Of a DNA stretch of 64,000 nucleotides, positions 51,271 to 64,000 are shown in pieces. The translations under genes and the position numbers were made by a program. Origin of the DNA: Cinclus cinclus (lineage: Eukaryota; Chordata; Aves; Passeriformes; Cinclidae); NCBI RefSeq assembly GCF_963662255.1, contig NC_085047.1, forward strand, positions 52,078,006 to 52,142,005, written 5' to 3'. Numbering within the stretch: position 1 is the stretch's first letter; every line of letters starts with the position of its first letter. The notes under the pieces are model-generated. The model had not been told where the DNA came from and did no database searches. It saw only the letters and a program-made list of their open reading frames with translations.

Positions 51271-54200
51271 ACCCTGTCTTTTTGGTCACTAGAATGAAAC
51301 TGGTCAAGGGAACAAATACAAAAGGATTGGAAAGTTTGACATTCCCTACCTAATGTCTGATTCCATCATTTGAACCGGCCAGCAGATGTATTATTCAGTT
51401 AGGTCATCCCCAGGCCAGGCTTTGGCTGTTATACAAGAATTTATCTTGCAGGAAAAAAAAAAAATAAACTGGGTGTGATGCTGACATGTAAAACACAGCA
51501 AGCTTGTGCAAGCCTGGAATTTCTACAGCAACTTAGCAAAGCAAGTAGAGAATATGTTTACAGAAAACTAAGGATTATTTCCAGTAAGGGTTATCCTGAT
51601 CTCTTATCTAATAAAATCAGGAGTACTAATTTCATTTCAGTGGGAAAAATCCTATGTGGAAGTGCATAACATACAGTGGGACCTTTTTTTCCCTAGCTCA
51701 TGCTGTTTTCTTCTCTTCATGTTGACTTTTCTTTTGTGCTTTTCGCAGGCATATATTATGTGTAAATGTACATGGGAGTAAATACAAATCCTTATATACT
51801 ACTTACACATTTATGAATGTAAGCATTTTCTTTAAATAACAGCAAGAATTCCATCATTCCATCCTGATACCAAAGACAACAGAACAGCCTAGGACACATC
51901 ACAGAGGCACAGTGCCATAAATCAGCACAATTTAACCAATTGGTTAACAAGCTTTACTAAAATTCTGTGCAAATGAATAAATAGCAGGCAGGTGTTTTGT
52001 ATTGTATAATTTGATTGTTCAGCTGGTTGTTTAACACTTCAAACTAAACTCCAAAGTGGAAGTGGAAATGGTTTTCCATCAAAAGAGATTCCTTTAAACT
52101 TGTGAAAATTATGCTTATCATAAGGACTGGAAAAGACAGTCGAGTTGCTTTTGTATACATCAGGGATTGTCGTAGTAGTTTTATTTATCCATACAAAGCT
52201 AGACTGATTACTATGGAGTTACTCATGAAACATTAATAAAGCTCTATGTTCAATGCTAACATGATTATGGTCTGACCTCAGCAATGGTACAAAGGACAGA
52301 GGCAGAAAGTGTCCCTGATAACATTACCCTAATGCTGGGCTCATCAATCATAATCTCCCAGTTTACCAGGGGAAAAAAAAATATCCACACATAAAACCTT
52401 CCACAGATGTGCATCTGTAGTCCTACTCAGCCTCTCAGTCCCCACAGACTCAGAGCAGTCCAAGAGCCAGAAATAGAACAGACTCAGTCAGTAAGTCAAG
52501 CATGTTAAATCAAGGCAGGGAACACCACTGTGAAACACTGAAGCACAGCTTTTATAATAAGCATTCTTTAGTTTTGAAACAAAAGATGCAAGATTGTGTG
52601 ATTCAAAGTTAATTATAATGATATTTTAATTATAGCTTATGCACATATTAAATTACAAATTGCAGTGCTGAGTTAAATGTATTCACTGTAAATTATATTT
52701 TGAGAGACTAAATGATGTCTTGTTTTTGTTATACATATTTTGTTCCTATTACATAACTGTTACTAAGATTGAATTTTCTTTCTGTCTCTGAAATGATTTA
52801 TTTGCACTGCTCTGCTGCCAACTGCATTTTTGTACTGTTCCCTGGCTATTCAGAAGCATGCATAGTATTTCATAATTAAAAAGTGTCTTGAATAGTCATT
52901 AGAAATATCTAGCATGAAATCTCTGTGCCATGAGAATCTGGAAGATCTTTTCCTCCTCACCATTCAACAGCAGTTGACATTTCTTTTCTACCAGATAAGC
53001 AGTAGATAAGACTTGATATTGCTTCCTCAAAAGTAGCTTTGATTTTATTTTATGTATTGCTAAGGTTATGCAATTAAAACTTATTCTGGCAAAAGGGGTT
53101 TCAATCTACTTCAGATTTTTCAATCACTTTTAGCAGTGTTGTATGAGGTACTTCTATGTCACTTCTATCAAAATATTACTTTGCTTAAAAGAACATAACT
53201 AATCTCAGATAGCAGTATTGCCTGAAATACTTTATGAGGAAAATCAAAGATTTGACTTTGACAGTCAGTGCAAAGAATAGTAACTGAGGAAGAAAAATAT
53301 TTGGTGGAGACAATCTGCAATGACTGCAGAAGAGCATGGATATTGAGGGGAGAGGAGAGAAACCCAGATCACAGGATGAAAAGGCCAATGATCTGGTTTT
53401 GAGCAGATCTGTAAAATAAAATTGTCTCAGAATAATAATAAAATATCTTTATATATGACATATAATTTAATAGTAAGATGGAAAGCTTTTTGGAGAGAGA
53501 AACAGAATTTTGATATGGAGGGCAAGGCAGCAAGGCAGAAACTGCAGAAAGAGAAGATGCAACCATGGTCCAGACAAGTGGCAGCATGAGAGATTTTCAC
53601 TTCTCTGGTGACAAAAAATACCTGGATAGCATATTTTATGAACCCAGAACTTCTGATATTTTACACAGCACATAGTCTGTATTGCATGAAAACCACTGCC
53701 TCCTACTGATATGCCTGTGAAAAATACTTACAAAATCAAATTAGAATGAGCATAGGGGAAAGTGTGCAGCATTCATAAAGGTCAGAAAAGAGCTATAGTA
53801 AGAAGTAATTTGGTTTATAATAACTTTATTTAGTTTTAACATCAACTTGCTAATATCTCTTTCTATTTTACTGCAGCTACAGGTCAAATTTTCAGCCTGT
53901 GGGACGTGTGCATACACTTGCCTGCAAACATGCAAACACCACAAAGTGTGTATACACGAGATGTATAATAATCCTTGCAATTTTCCTATTAGCAATAAAA
54001 GTCACTCCACTGGAAACAATAACATGGTAAACACCTTCCTTAAAACAAAACCCATGAAAAAACTTGACTGGAATGTTGCAAGTTGAAAATGAAGCCCCAG
54101 TAATTATTCAAGCAAGTTCATTTTGGGAGTGCTTGAATAAAACTCTGTTTTGTGTACATTTTAATTATGATAGATAACAAAGTGGATGTTGGCTCATTTC

Positions 54201-55399
54201 TGTTTAACTTTAAGGATCTTTAAAAACCATATTACATAATTACAAAAATATTACATAATTATATAAGTAATAATTATTACTAAAACAAAAAGATTCTATA
54301 GTTCATATTTAAAAATGCTAATAAAATTTAAGCCCTAAAAATAATTTAAATCCAAAGTGCTGATTTCTGTGGCTATCATGAGCCTATTTTAAGGCTATTA
54401 TTGTTATCTTTTTCTGTATGTTTTTCCTACTGCACCTACAAATTATGTTTTAAACAGAAAATTCCCTCACCTTATTCCCTACTGAGGATTGCATATTCTT
54501 GAGAAACCAAGCAATGTACAGTTGGTTGACAGTGAACCACTCATGAATTTTCAGGAGGCACTTACATGGAGGGGGAGTAGCCTGTGCATTAAAGCAAATT
54601 AGGGAGAAGATTCTGCAAGTATCGCATGAGTAGCGTTGCAGAAGTACTTGGAAGAAACACCAGCAAACCAGGTCAGACCTGGTGCAAGAGGCTTTCCCCT
54701 GACTAAAATAAATCCAGATTATAAAGCCTTGACCTACTGAGGGCGAGGTGTGACTTTGTAGCATTTTGGTGGCCCTTTCTTGATGGCACCTGTCCTGTTT
54801 TTCATGCCTGGTGCTGTGCCCCACAGGACACCCTAACTGGGAGGCCTTGGACATCACACAGCACCCATTTCATCCTGCAGCTGGAGGCTGTGCTGTGCTA
54901 AGGCCCATGAAGAGCTATTCTTCTTCACAGCTCTGACTCGCTTTCCACCTTCTACTCTGGTCCTTTCCCTAAATTCTACACTACACCAGTGTTACACCAC
55001 ACAGCTTCCACTCTTCTGAAATATGTAGTTCAAAATAATTATACTCCCTTGCTCTAAATTACATCTTTTTTTTTTTTTTCAAGAAACTAAGGTTCTTCCT
55101 CAAGGAATTAATGGCCATTATGCCTGTAAACATAGTACAATAAATCTGTTTAAATAATTGGAGAAAAAGACATGATATGCAGCTGTTAAAATGTAGAGAA
55201 TTTAATAAGTTATTAAATAACTATTAATCCATGTGGAATAGAAGTTCTCCAAACCTGCTGGAGACAGTAACACCTTCGCTAGAATGACAAGCTACGGAGT
55301 AAGGGCTGCTCATGCAAGTAGAAACTGCCTTAGGGGAATATAAGATATGTGTTGAACTCTCTTAACTCTTCTAAATTGAAAGGTCAAAAAAGTGCAATC

Positions 55400-57089
55400 C
55401 CCCTCATGAGCAGGACTGACAAACCAGTAACAATGGATAAGGTACTCAAAGGTACTTTTTGCCTTAGTCTTCAATATCAACCTCTCTTCCCACACCTCTC
55501 TAGTGATTGGACTGCAAAATGGGGACTCAGGGAGCAAAGTCCCTTCCACTTTTAGAGGAGATCAAGTTTGTGGCCACCTAAGGAACTTATACATGCAGCT
55601 ATGGCACCTGATGAGCTGTGTCCCAGAGTCCTGAGGGAATCAGCTAATCTAGCTCTCAAGCCACTCATGAAATATCAGGGCAGGTAGAAGTCCCTGGTGA
55701 TTGGAAAAAGAACAACATTGCTCCCATTTTTAAAAAGGGTAGAAAGGAGGACCCTAGGAACTACTGACTGCTTCACCTCTATGCTTGGGAAGACCATGGA
55801 GCAGATCTTCCCAGAAGCTGTGCTAAGGCACATGGGGGGCAAGGAGGTGATCTGGGACAGCCAACACAGCTTCACCAAGGGAAAGTCCATCCTGACCAAT
55901 GAAAGTGGCCTTCTGTGATGCAGTGACTGCATCAGTGGACAAGGGAAGGGTTGCCGGTGTCATCTGACTGGGCTTGCATAAGGCTTTTGCCAGTGGTCCC
56001 TTGCAACATCCTTCTCTCTGAATTGCTGAGAGATGGGTTTGATGGGTGGATAAGGTGGATAAGGAAGTGAATGAGCAGTTGCATCAGCTCAGTGTCCACA
56101 CAGAGATCAGTGACAAGTGGTGGCCTGCACTGGGACCAGTACCATTTCATATCATCAACAATGACACAGACGGAAGGATTGAGTGCACCCTCAGCAGATT
56201 TGCAGATGGTACCAAGCTGAGTGGTGTGGTTGACACCTGAGGGCTGGGATATCATCCAGGGACCAGAACAAGTATGTAATGCAGCCCATGGGAATCTCAT
56301 GAGGTTCAACAAGACCAAGTGTGTGTTGCTCCACCTGGGTCAGAGCAACCCCCATTATCCATGCAGGCTGGGGGATGAACAGGTAGAGAGCAGCCCTGCC
56401 AAGAAGGACTTGAGGGTGCTGGTGAATGAGAGACTGGACATGAGCCAATAAAGTCTGCCTGCAGGTTGGAAGACCAACGTCATCCTGGGCTGCATTACCA
56501 GCAGCATGAGCAGCAGGTTGAGGGAGGTGTTTCTGCCCTTCTGCTCTGCTCTGGAGAGACCCCACCTGGAGTGCTGCATCCAGCTCTGGGGTCCTCAGGA
56601 AGGACATGGACCTGTTGGAGTGGGTCCATAGTAGGGTCACAAAGATGACTGGGTTCTGTAGTATCTCTCCTATGAAGACAGGCTGAGAGAGCTGGGATTG
56701 TCCAGCCTTGAGAAGAGAAGACTCTGGGGAGACTTCATTGTGAGCTTTCAGTATTTAAAAGGGCCTATGAGAAAGACATGGGTAAACTTTTTAGCAGAAC
56801 TTGTTGAGATATGGCAGAGGGTAATGGCTTTAAATGAAAAGAAGATAGATCAGACAATGTATAAGGAAGAAATTTTTTATAGTCAGGATGGTGAAACACT
56901 GGAACAAGTTGTCCAGAGATGTGATGAATGTCTCATCTCTGGGAACATTCAAGGTCAGACAGGACAAGGCTTTGAGCAACCTGAAGTAGTTGAAGATGTC
57001 CCTGTTCACTGTATTGGGGTTGGACTAAATGGCCTTTTAAGGTCCCTTCCAACTCAAACTGTCTAATGGTTCCATGTTTTTGTGATTCT
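55400..57089 (+). mobile_element. CR1 LINE copy, 5'-truncated, decayed reverse transcriptase through 3' end
   Basis: Sense-strand CR1 covering the reverse-transcriptase half of ORF2 and the 3' UTR. Diagnostic phrases include CCAACACAGCTTCACCAAGG (55861-55880), GAGTGCACCCTCAGCAGATTTGCAGATGG (56181-56209), CTCATGAGGTTCAACAAGACCAAGTG (56297-56322), TCCTATGAAGACAGGCTGAGAGAGCTGGG (56668-56696), and the end GGTTGGACTAAATGGCCTTTTAAGGTCCCTTCCAACTC (57019-57056) followed by a CR1-like terminus closing in GATTCT at 57089. Frame is broken many times (ORFs of only 60-150 codons on both strands), some internal segments are missing, and the catalytic FADD motif reads FADG at 56199-56210. The copy is inactive. 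The 5' boundary is approximate. Confidence 0.92.
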
Positions 57090-58603
57090 AACAGCAGTGA
57101 GAGGATGTTAGATGAGAATAGTGTGCAATATGCTCATTTAGACCAAGGATCGATTTTTTTCTGATGTGCTGTCTTACCTTTGAGTAATCAAAGGTTCTGC
57201 TGATTTCCTGAAATGCTCTTAATGTTCTAGAAATAAAAATGCTAATTTTGACCAAGGAAATGCCTAATATTTTTTTATTAATTACATGTTGATAAATAAA
57301 TAATATATACAGATCAAAAGAAACTTTAAATATGCAGAGTTCAGAATTTTGAGAGAATTCTTAGGGTGATTGCTCTAAATTGATTTGAGGTGGATGCTAG
57401 AAAGATAACTGGCTTTAAATTCTAAATTCTTAAAAAGCTTTATTGCATACAAAAACGACATTAAAAATTGAGCCTTTAAGAGTAAGGAAATGCTTTATTG
57501 GTTGTTGCTGTGGCAAACCTAATTTTATCCTTGTGTGCTAGCATCCTGCACTCTAACTGAGGTAAAAGTCCTATGGAAAAGATTACATGGAATGATGAAG
57601 TTGCTGACTGTATCATGTTGTACATGCACAGTACATTATAATTAAGGATATGACATTTTAAAATTATTTGTTAGGAGGCATGTTTTGAAACTACTATTAG
57701 TTTAATAGTATTTAGTATTAAGCAGTGTTAATGCTATTTTAATAATATTGCATATATGCATATGATGGCTTCTGATTTTGAAAAGGAAACAACAAAATTT
57801 TGTATGGTGGTCTGCAAAATTTCTTTATAGCTTTTTATGGTATGCTCAACTTAAGTCCTTGAAAACTGAGTTATGTGTTAACTCCTAAGCCTGAGCCTCC
57901 CCATCCATTTTCATCAGAGACAATAGTCACAGGTTTTGACAGAAGAGGGTCCAGTTTTCCACCAAAGCACAGAGAGTTCCTCTTCCATGAAAGCATTACA
58001 GGGAAAAATCTCTGAGGAATGGTTGCATGATGACCCAGGTGTGGTTTGCTTTGTCTGAGGCTATTCCTGCTTGTGGGATGGTGTGGAGGGGGCTGCTGCA
58101 AGTAAACAGGACATGGCATGGTACTAGAGTGCCTGATGATTAGTTCTGAAGCAGCCTCCTTTTGATGTAGATTAACAAAATTAATAATATTTTCCCAATG
58201 TTTATCAGCTTGTAAAATCTGAAATTTCCTCAGGAAGACATGAAGCTGTTCCTAGCTTGGAAGTGTTTGTGTTGAGTATTGGCACTGTGATAAAAACAAT
58301 GGAGGAATTTCCAGTTTAGATTTAAGATATTTATAACTAGTTTGAGTTGGAAGACTGCTTTTTTTGAATTCTCTCTCCCATTTCCATCTCTTTTTTTTTT
58401 TTTTTTGACAAATTACCTAACCTACTTGGAAAGTCCAGAAATTTTTAAAATACTTGCAGGTAGGAGAAACCCAGTAGCTGAGAAGAAAATTAGCATGATA
58501 CAAAGGTGGAGGAAAAAGAGAATATCTGTTTACTGTTCCTCTCAATAGAATAAGTTAAATTTTTTAATGTTTGAATGATTTCAAATATATCAAATAAGCC
58601 TGA

Positions 58604-58933
<330 letters not shown>

Positions 58934-59348
58934 TGAATTGATTCAGCATTCATGCCCCAGGTAATTTCAGAAGTAAGTATGAATAAACTAGCAATAAAAC
59001 AAATGAACCTAGTAGATTTAATATTCAGTTATGGTGTAGGAAATTATAATGCAATGTATATTTCTTAATATAGTGTCTACTACGTTTTATAATTTACTTG
59101 TGTTAAGTTCACTTAGTACACTGAAAAACTAGAAAAAAACCCCTGCATCATAGTCATAGAGGAAAAAAAAAATCTAACCCATACAGTCAGATGATGGTGA
59201 TGTTGGTGAGAAAGCATCTCAGAAAATATGTATTTTCTAGAGTGACTGTGGCAAATATTCAAATTACTTTTAATCACATAAAGTATAATCAAACTGTTAC
59301 CAAAATAGAAAATGTTTTCTATTTGTTGTGCATTCAATTACTTATGTT

Positions 59349-59381
59349 TATATATATATATATATATGTGTATGAATGAAA

Positions 59382-59432
<51 letters not shown>
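59349..59432. repeat. (TA)n tracts: 19 nt and 44 nt separated by a short spacer
   Basis: A 19-nt TA run (59349-59367), a 21-nt interrupted spacer (gtgtatgaatgaaatatatgt region), then a perfect 44-nt (AT)22 run (59389-59432). Self-complementary, likely length-variable. Confidence 0.95.
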
Positions 59433-59436
<4 letters not shown>

Positions 59437-59888
59437 AAATGCATACAAATTAGTGTTTTAAATTAATCAGTGAATTTAAAAGGAATTGTTCTAGATATCC
59501 TGGTAAGTTTCCTTTCAGTGACCATATTTTTTTTCACTAAGACGAATAATACCAATGATGGTTTTCTAGTACCTATTAATTTGCATGATGATTTTCTAGT
59601 ACTATTCATTTGTTGGCTAAAACAACTGAGATTTGGTGAAAAGTGTGAAGAAGCAACAGCTGCTAGATGAGTACTGCTGTGATGAAGCTCTACACACAAT
59701 CTTCCATTCCCCCAGATAGCTGCCATCTGCTGTATGCAAAACAGTAATAATGTACATTGCCAGGCAATGGGGTTTTGATTTTTAGTTTGTTTATTTGTTT
59801 GTTTCCAGTCTTGGAGACAGAAATCTACAGATTTCAGAAAGAATTAGATTCTGGAAAGTATTCATTCAGCTAACTACTGAGTTTTGTC

Positions 59889-59972
59889 AGGGGTTTTTTT
59901 TGTTTGTTCTTTTTTGTTTGTTTGTTTTGGTTTTGGTTTTTTGGTTTTTTTGTTTGTTTTGTTTTGTTTTTC
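59889..59972. repeat. T/G low-complexity tract (TTTG/TTTTTG units)
   Basis: About 84 nt of GGTTTT, GTTTG and GTTTT units without A or C apart from one C. An ORF overlapping it is Phe/Val/Leu-rich only because of the repeat. Confidence 0.9.
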
Positions 59973-62370
59973 CAAGCAGTGCATTGGTGCATTCTGTTAC
60001 ATTTGGTGATATTTTAGGAGCAGAACTAAAATATCACTCAGACCACAGGCTTCCTAGAAGTGGATATTCACTACGTGCTCTGCAAAGCTTAGATTTTTTA
60101 AACAGTTAATATTTGCTTCGTTTTAACACTGGCCAGAATTGCTTTGATTACCTCTGCCTCAAATATTTAATGTTGACATCTACATAACAGTTTTCTGGAT
60201 TTAAAACTCTGAACATGAGAAGAGTCATGGTCTTCCAGAGATAAGAAGAAGGAATGCTTATTAAAGTATAAAACAGGTGTCAAGTACCATGAATACAAGG
60301 GATTTGCATGGCTTAGGGTCCTGATCTGCATGGTCAGGCTCCTATGTCTTGACTTTTAGGGTCTACTCCCACGGGGCAGCTGGTAGGATTGAGGTCTGTC
60401 TGTCTGTCTGTGCACCTTATCTAATATCTTATGGCATGATAAGGCTCTACAGCTCTCCTGGGGCTCTACGTGCATGCATAACTTGTCATCAGAAATTTAA
60501 GAAAATTCATGGAGATGTTTTTGTTCACTCACTTGTACATCTAACCCATGCCCTTTAAGTCAATAACATATAAACCTCTTCTTAGGTAATTTACACCCTG
60601 TAAATTTCTAAAAGCACAACTTAATCTTCATTGCAACAAGTTAGATTTATACATAAAAGTCATTGTTAACAATGAGAAGGCAAAATTACCAGAAAAAAAC
60701 CTCCTCATTATTTTTGTTATACATCAATAATAAAATTGCATGCATTCATTTAAAAATAGTATGTTTTTTCCTCCAAGAGATCTCAGAATTGTTGATTTTT
60801 GGTTTGTCATAAGAAAGTTAAAAAATACTTTTAATTATTTTTTAATCAGAATTTACAGTACACATTTAAATATGGATAGATTTAGACCTGCTTTCTATTT
60901 TCCTGTGCTCTGTTTATGAAGCTAACAGATATTCTCTGGCCAGTAATAAAGCATTTGACATCTTGATGATATAGAGGACCAAGTACTTGATGGTCATGTT
61001 TTTGTTATGAATATATATGATGGGGTTTTTGCTTTTTTGTTGTTGTTCAATTTGTGCTTGTTTGGGTTAGTTTGACTTTATTTTGGGTTTTGGTAGATAT
61101 TCCAGAAAATAAATTAAAAGTAAAAAGTTACTCTAAAGCCTTTGAAGACCCCTTGTAAATAAAGAAATTAATGATAAGAACACTAGCACCTTTAAAATAT
61201 AGATAAAAATTGTTTATCATATTTTACAGTGGCAAGCGGTGCCATCTGCCATTTTAATTTAGAAACACTGCAATTTGGATTTAACTGTACCCTTCAGTTA
61301 TCCCAGAAAATGCATCTCTCAGTATCCAAATGCTCTTGATGTTTATTTTGTAAATAAACTAAAACATAGTGGTCCTGTGTCACAGAAGATGGTGAATGTT
61401 CTCAATGCATGGCTGTAAAATAAGCCAATGAATACAACCTTATTGGCAGCAGCCATTATCAGCCCAGTGGACTCAAGTATGGCAGTAACTGTGGCCATAA
61501 CTAATTTCATATTGAACTGAGTCCCACCTGAATCTATCCAGTGAAATAAGTCTCCAGATAAAAAGTACCCTCCCATTTATGTCTGAGCTGATTGAAAGAT
61601 GTAATTTTAAAAAGTGGAGCCCTGTGACCTGTTATGCTATACCTTGGCCCTTTCACTTTCACCCTTTGCTTAGGCAAAAGCTTAACCACTAAAAAACGGT
61701 TCACTTAACCACTAAAAATGTGTTCTTAGCTTTCTGTGAAGAATATTAAAGTTACTTCTGTAGTCCTCTATCTACAAAAAAATATTCAGCAGTGGAACAA
61801 CTGATCCCTGCCATTCCTTTCTCATATGCTTTGAGAGATCTCCAAGAAATCTCTACTGTTTAACATTGGAAAAAGGGCCATCCTATGTTATTGTTCTTTG
61901 CAGATCTATTTAATAGCAGATTTTCCATCTTTCTTTCTTCATTTTCCGTATAGAAAATTCCTACTGATAGAAGCCATAATACTGGGCGTTAAGTTTTAGA
62001 TTACTTCAGTATATGAAATCACATGCATCTGTCCCTGTAATACCTCTCTGGCAACTTAAGATCTGCATTGGATGGGTAAAATAAATGGATTTCATTTCAA
62101 CATACTCAATTTGAATTTTTCAAACAACTTCATAATTTCTGATACCACAAAAAATAATTGGTCACAATAATTTACCTCAAGTTGTTGCAAGGGCAACAGG
62201 AAAATCCTGATTTGCATGCCCCATGGAATAAAAATATATAATTGAATTTCATAGTTTCAATCTTTTATTATTAGAAATTGGTAAATTCTCCAGTTCTATC
62301 AGTTGTAATGCTCTCTTAGTGACACATTGCAAAATGATTTTCATATTGTAATGAGGAAAAAAAAATTGTG

Positions 62371-62401
62371 TAAAAAATAAAATTAAATAAAATAAAATAA
62401 A
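62371..62401. repeat. AAATA-rich low-complexity stretch
   Basis: Imperfect AAATA/AAAATA units; a small AT-rich microsatellite. Confidence 0.8.
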
Positions 62402-64000
62402 CATTTTCCAGGCCCAAAATCCCTTTCTTTTTTTCCCCACTTCAACCTTTTTTAAAGTGAAAGCAGTGAGGTGGAAGCTAAAACTTGAACAGCTTAAGGA
62501 TATTGATTCATTCTTACTTGACAGGTGGAATAATGGTTGCAGCACTAACCACAGCAATTACAGCATTAAAATGTCAAGAAATTAGAGGTCAGAATAACAG
62601 ATAATTTTCTTCCTTTTGTCAGATTAAAAATTGACATTCTTTGACAGCACAGGATTTCTGGCTGAGAAAATTATGACAGCTTAACTCATCTTGTACTTGT
62701 AAGGCAGTAATTGATAATGAACTTTACCATGACAGTCTTCTCCTGTGGAGAAACATGACAGAACATCCCTGGTACAAAGCCTGTATCTCTTTTTAATATG
62801 TAAACAGTAGTTATATTGGACATTAGATGTTATTTGGAATTGTCTTTACTGTTAGTTTACATCATAATCCAAATCCTTTTCTGCTAGACAGTCTTGGCTG
62901 ACTTCAGGGGATTGATGCTGAGAATGCTAATATATAAAGAACAATACAGGAAATGTGGTTTATTTATAGTGCTTTGGTGTTATGGGTGCATTACTGTTAC
63001 TGCTCCACTTCTTCGGTCAAATATAGTTCTTCTCCTGGTTTCTCCCAGAATATCTGTAGGTTTTAGGAGCCCCTTTCTTCCCCAGCCACCTGGACATGGG
63101 GGCACTCAAAAATCCATTGAGCTGTGCTTTTTTCAAGTTAGGAACTTGTATAACACATAGTGTTGTGGCTGAAAGGAAACAACACAGCCATACTGGTCAT
63201 TAAAAAATGCAATAGACGAGACAAAATTATTTTTATTTATTGCTACCTAAATTTAATGCCTTGTAGATGAAACACAAAATAATTCAGTGGACAGCTTTGT
63301 GCATAAGAGGCTAATCATACATAGTACTGAAAGCACATCTCCTTGCAGAAAAGTACCATTTGGGGATTTTTGATTGTTGTGTTGGTTTTTATTTTTTAAT
63401 CATAGCCAGATCTCTGTTTATTTCTTTTTTTTTTTTTTTTCATGCTTTCACCCTGTTTTTTTATTAGAAATATTTTGGAAAATCATTTCATCTTTTGGTT
63501 TGCTTTGGACTTAAAGCTAACTTTGTATCCTCCTTGTGTTGAACTGCAAATCCAGCTTAGCAGTGCAGTACAATGACTTCCCTGTGAGATGCTGCATCTT
63601 CATCATATACTTGCATCTCCCCAGTCCAGCAGGAATTATTGCAAGGGTGTAGTAAAGCAAGGCACTGTGAACCTAGAGGGCTCAGATATTCTTCCTGAGC
63701 ACCTGTCAAGATACCTGAGCATACTTGCAACTCACACAGCAAATTGAAAAATGATTAAAATTGCTAGTGTTTGACAGGCAGTTGCTGTGCCCATAAACTA
63801 ATCCTAGTAGGACAGTTTTTCTGGCAGCTAACAGAGCATATGGCCTATGCAATATTTATTTCTTTGGTGATGACTTGATATTTAGCATATTTAAATAATT
63901 TGAAAAGTCATAATGATGTGGTAGTCTTGCAGTGCTTTACAGCTACCCTCATTTCTGGGTTATATTTTTCCTCTTATATTTTCTTCTGTTATCTCTTTCT

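Noticed and set aside
51932..51947. 16-nt perfect palindrome TTAACCAATTGGTTAA
   Set aside because: About one palindrome of this length is expected by chance in a window this size.
54450..54857. 135-codon minus-strand ORF
   Set aside because: Cys/Ser-rich translation with no recognisable motif, no splice or promoter context and no supporting repeat; treated as chance.
55310..57066. Many ORFs of 60-149 codons
   Set aside because: Fragments and antisense shadows of the decayed CR1 copy.

Overview
The window is vertebrate nuclear DNA, almost certainly avian. It is AT-rich, has no long intact ORF, and carries CR1 LINE sequence ending in a bird-type CR1 3' end. It also has a solo LTR of a type I remember as widespread in birds, plus many simple repeats. 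No bacterial, phage, plasmid or CRISPR features are present.

One gene fills the window. Eight coding exons on the + strand (4724-4841, 5556-5658, 11236-11351, 20043-20155, 29937-30077, 37451-37570, 48277-48429, 58670-58837) join without a frame break into 1032 nt, or 344 codons. The protein is the C-terminal half of the PH-like domain followed by most of the BEACH domain of neurobeachin (NBEA), a large neuronal scaffold and A-kinase-anchoring protein. All exons have AG acceptors and GT donors, and the codons split across introns rebuild the expected residues. The first part of the gene lies left of the window. The end of BEACH and the C-terminal WD40 repeats lie to the right.

The rest is intron. 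Bases 1-4723 hold a CR1 fragment at the left edge. The intron at 11352-20042 holds short tandem repeats and an unexplained, coding-like but broken minus-strand block (about 13577-14307). The intron at 20156-29936 holds a 17-bp perfect hairpin (20878-20918) and a 402-nt uninterrupted pyrimidine tract (26694-27095). The intron at 30078-37450 holds a purine-rich stretch and a 1.1-kb solo LTR flanked by an exact 5-bp target duplication (32650-33770). The intron at 48430-58669 holds an ancient CR1/L3-like relic (about 50640-51270) and a 1.7-kb decayed CR1 (about 55400-57089) whose reverse-transcriptase FADD motif reads FADG. The last intron (58838 on) holds long (TA)n and T/G-rich tracts.

I found no convincing new gene system. 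The most notable unexplained signals are the pyrimidine tract, the perfect hairpin, the broken minus-strand block, and several homeodomain-site-rich intronic stretches that could be conserved regulatory elements. The last group is inference only.
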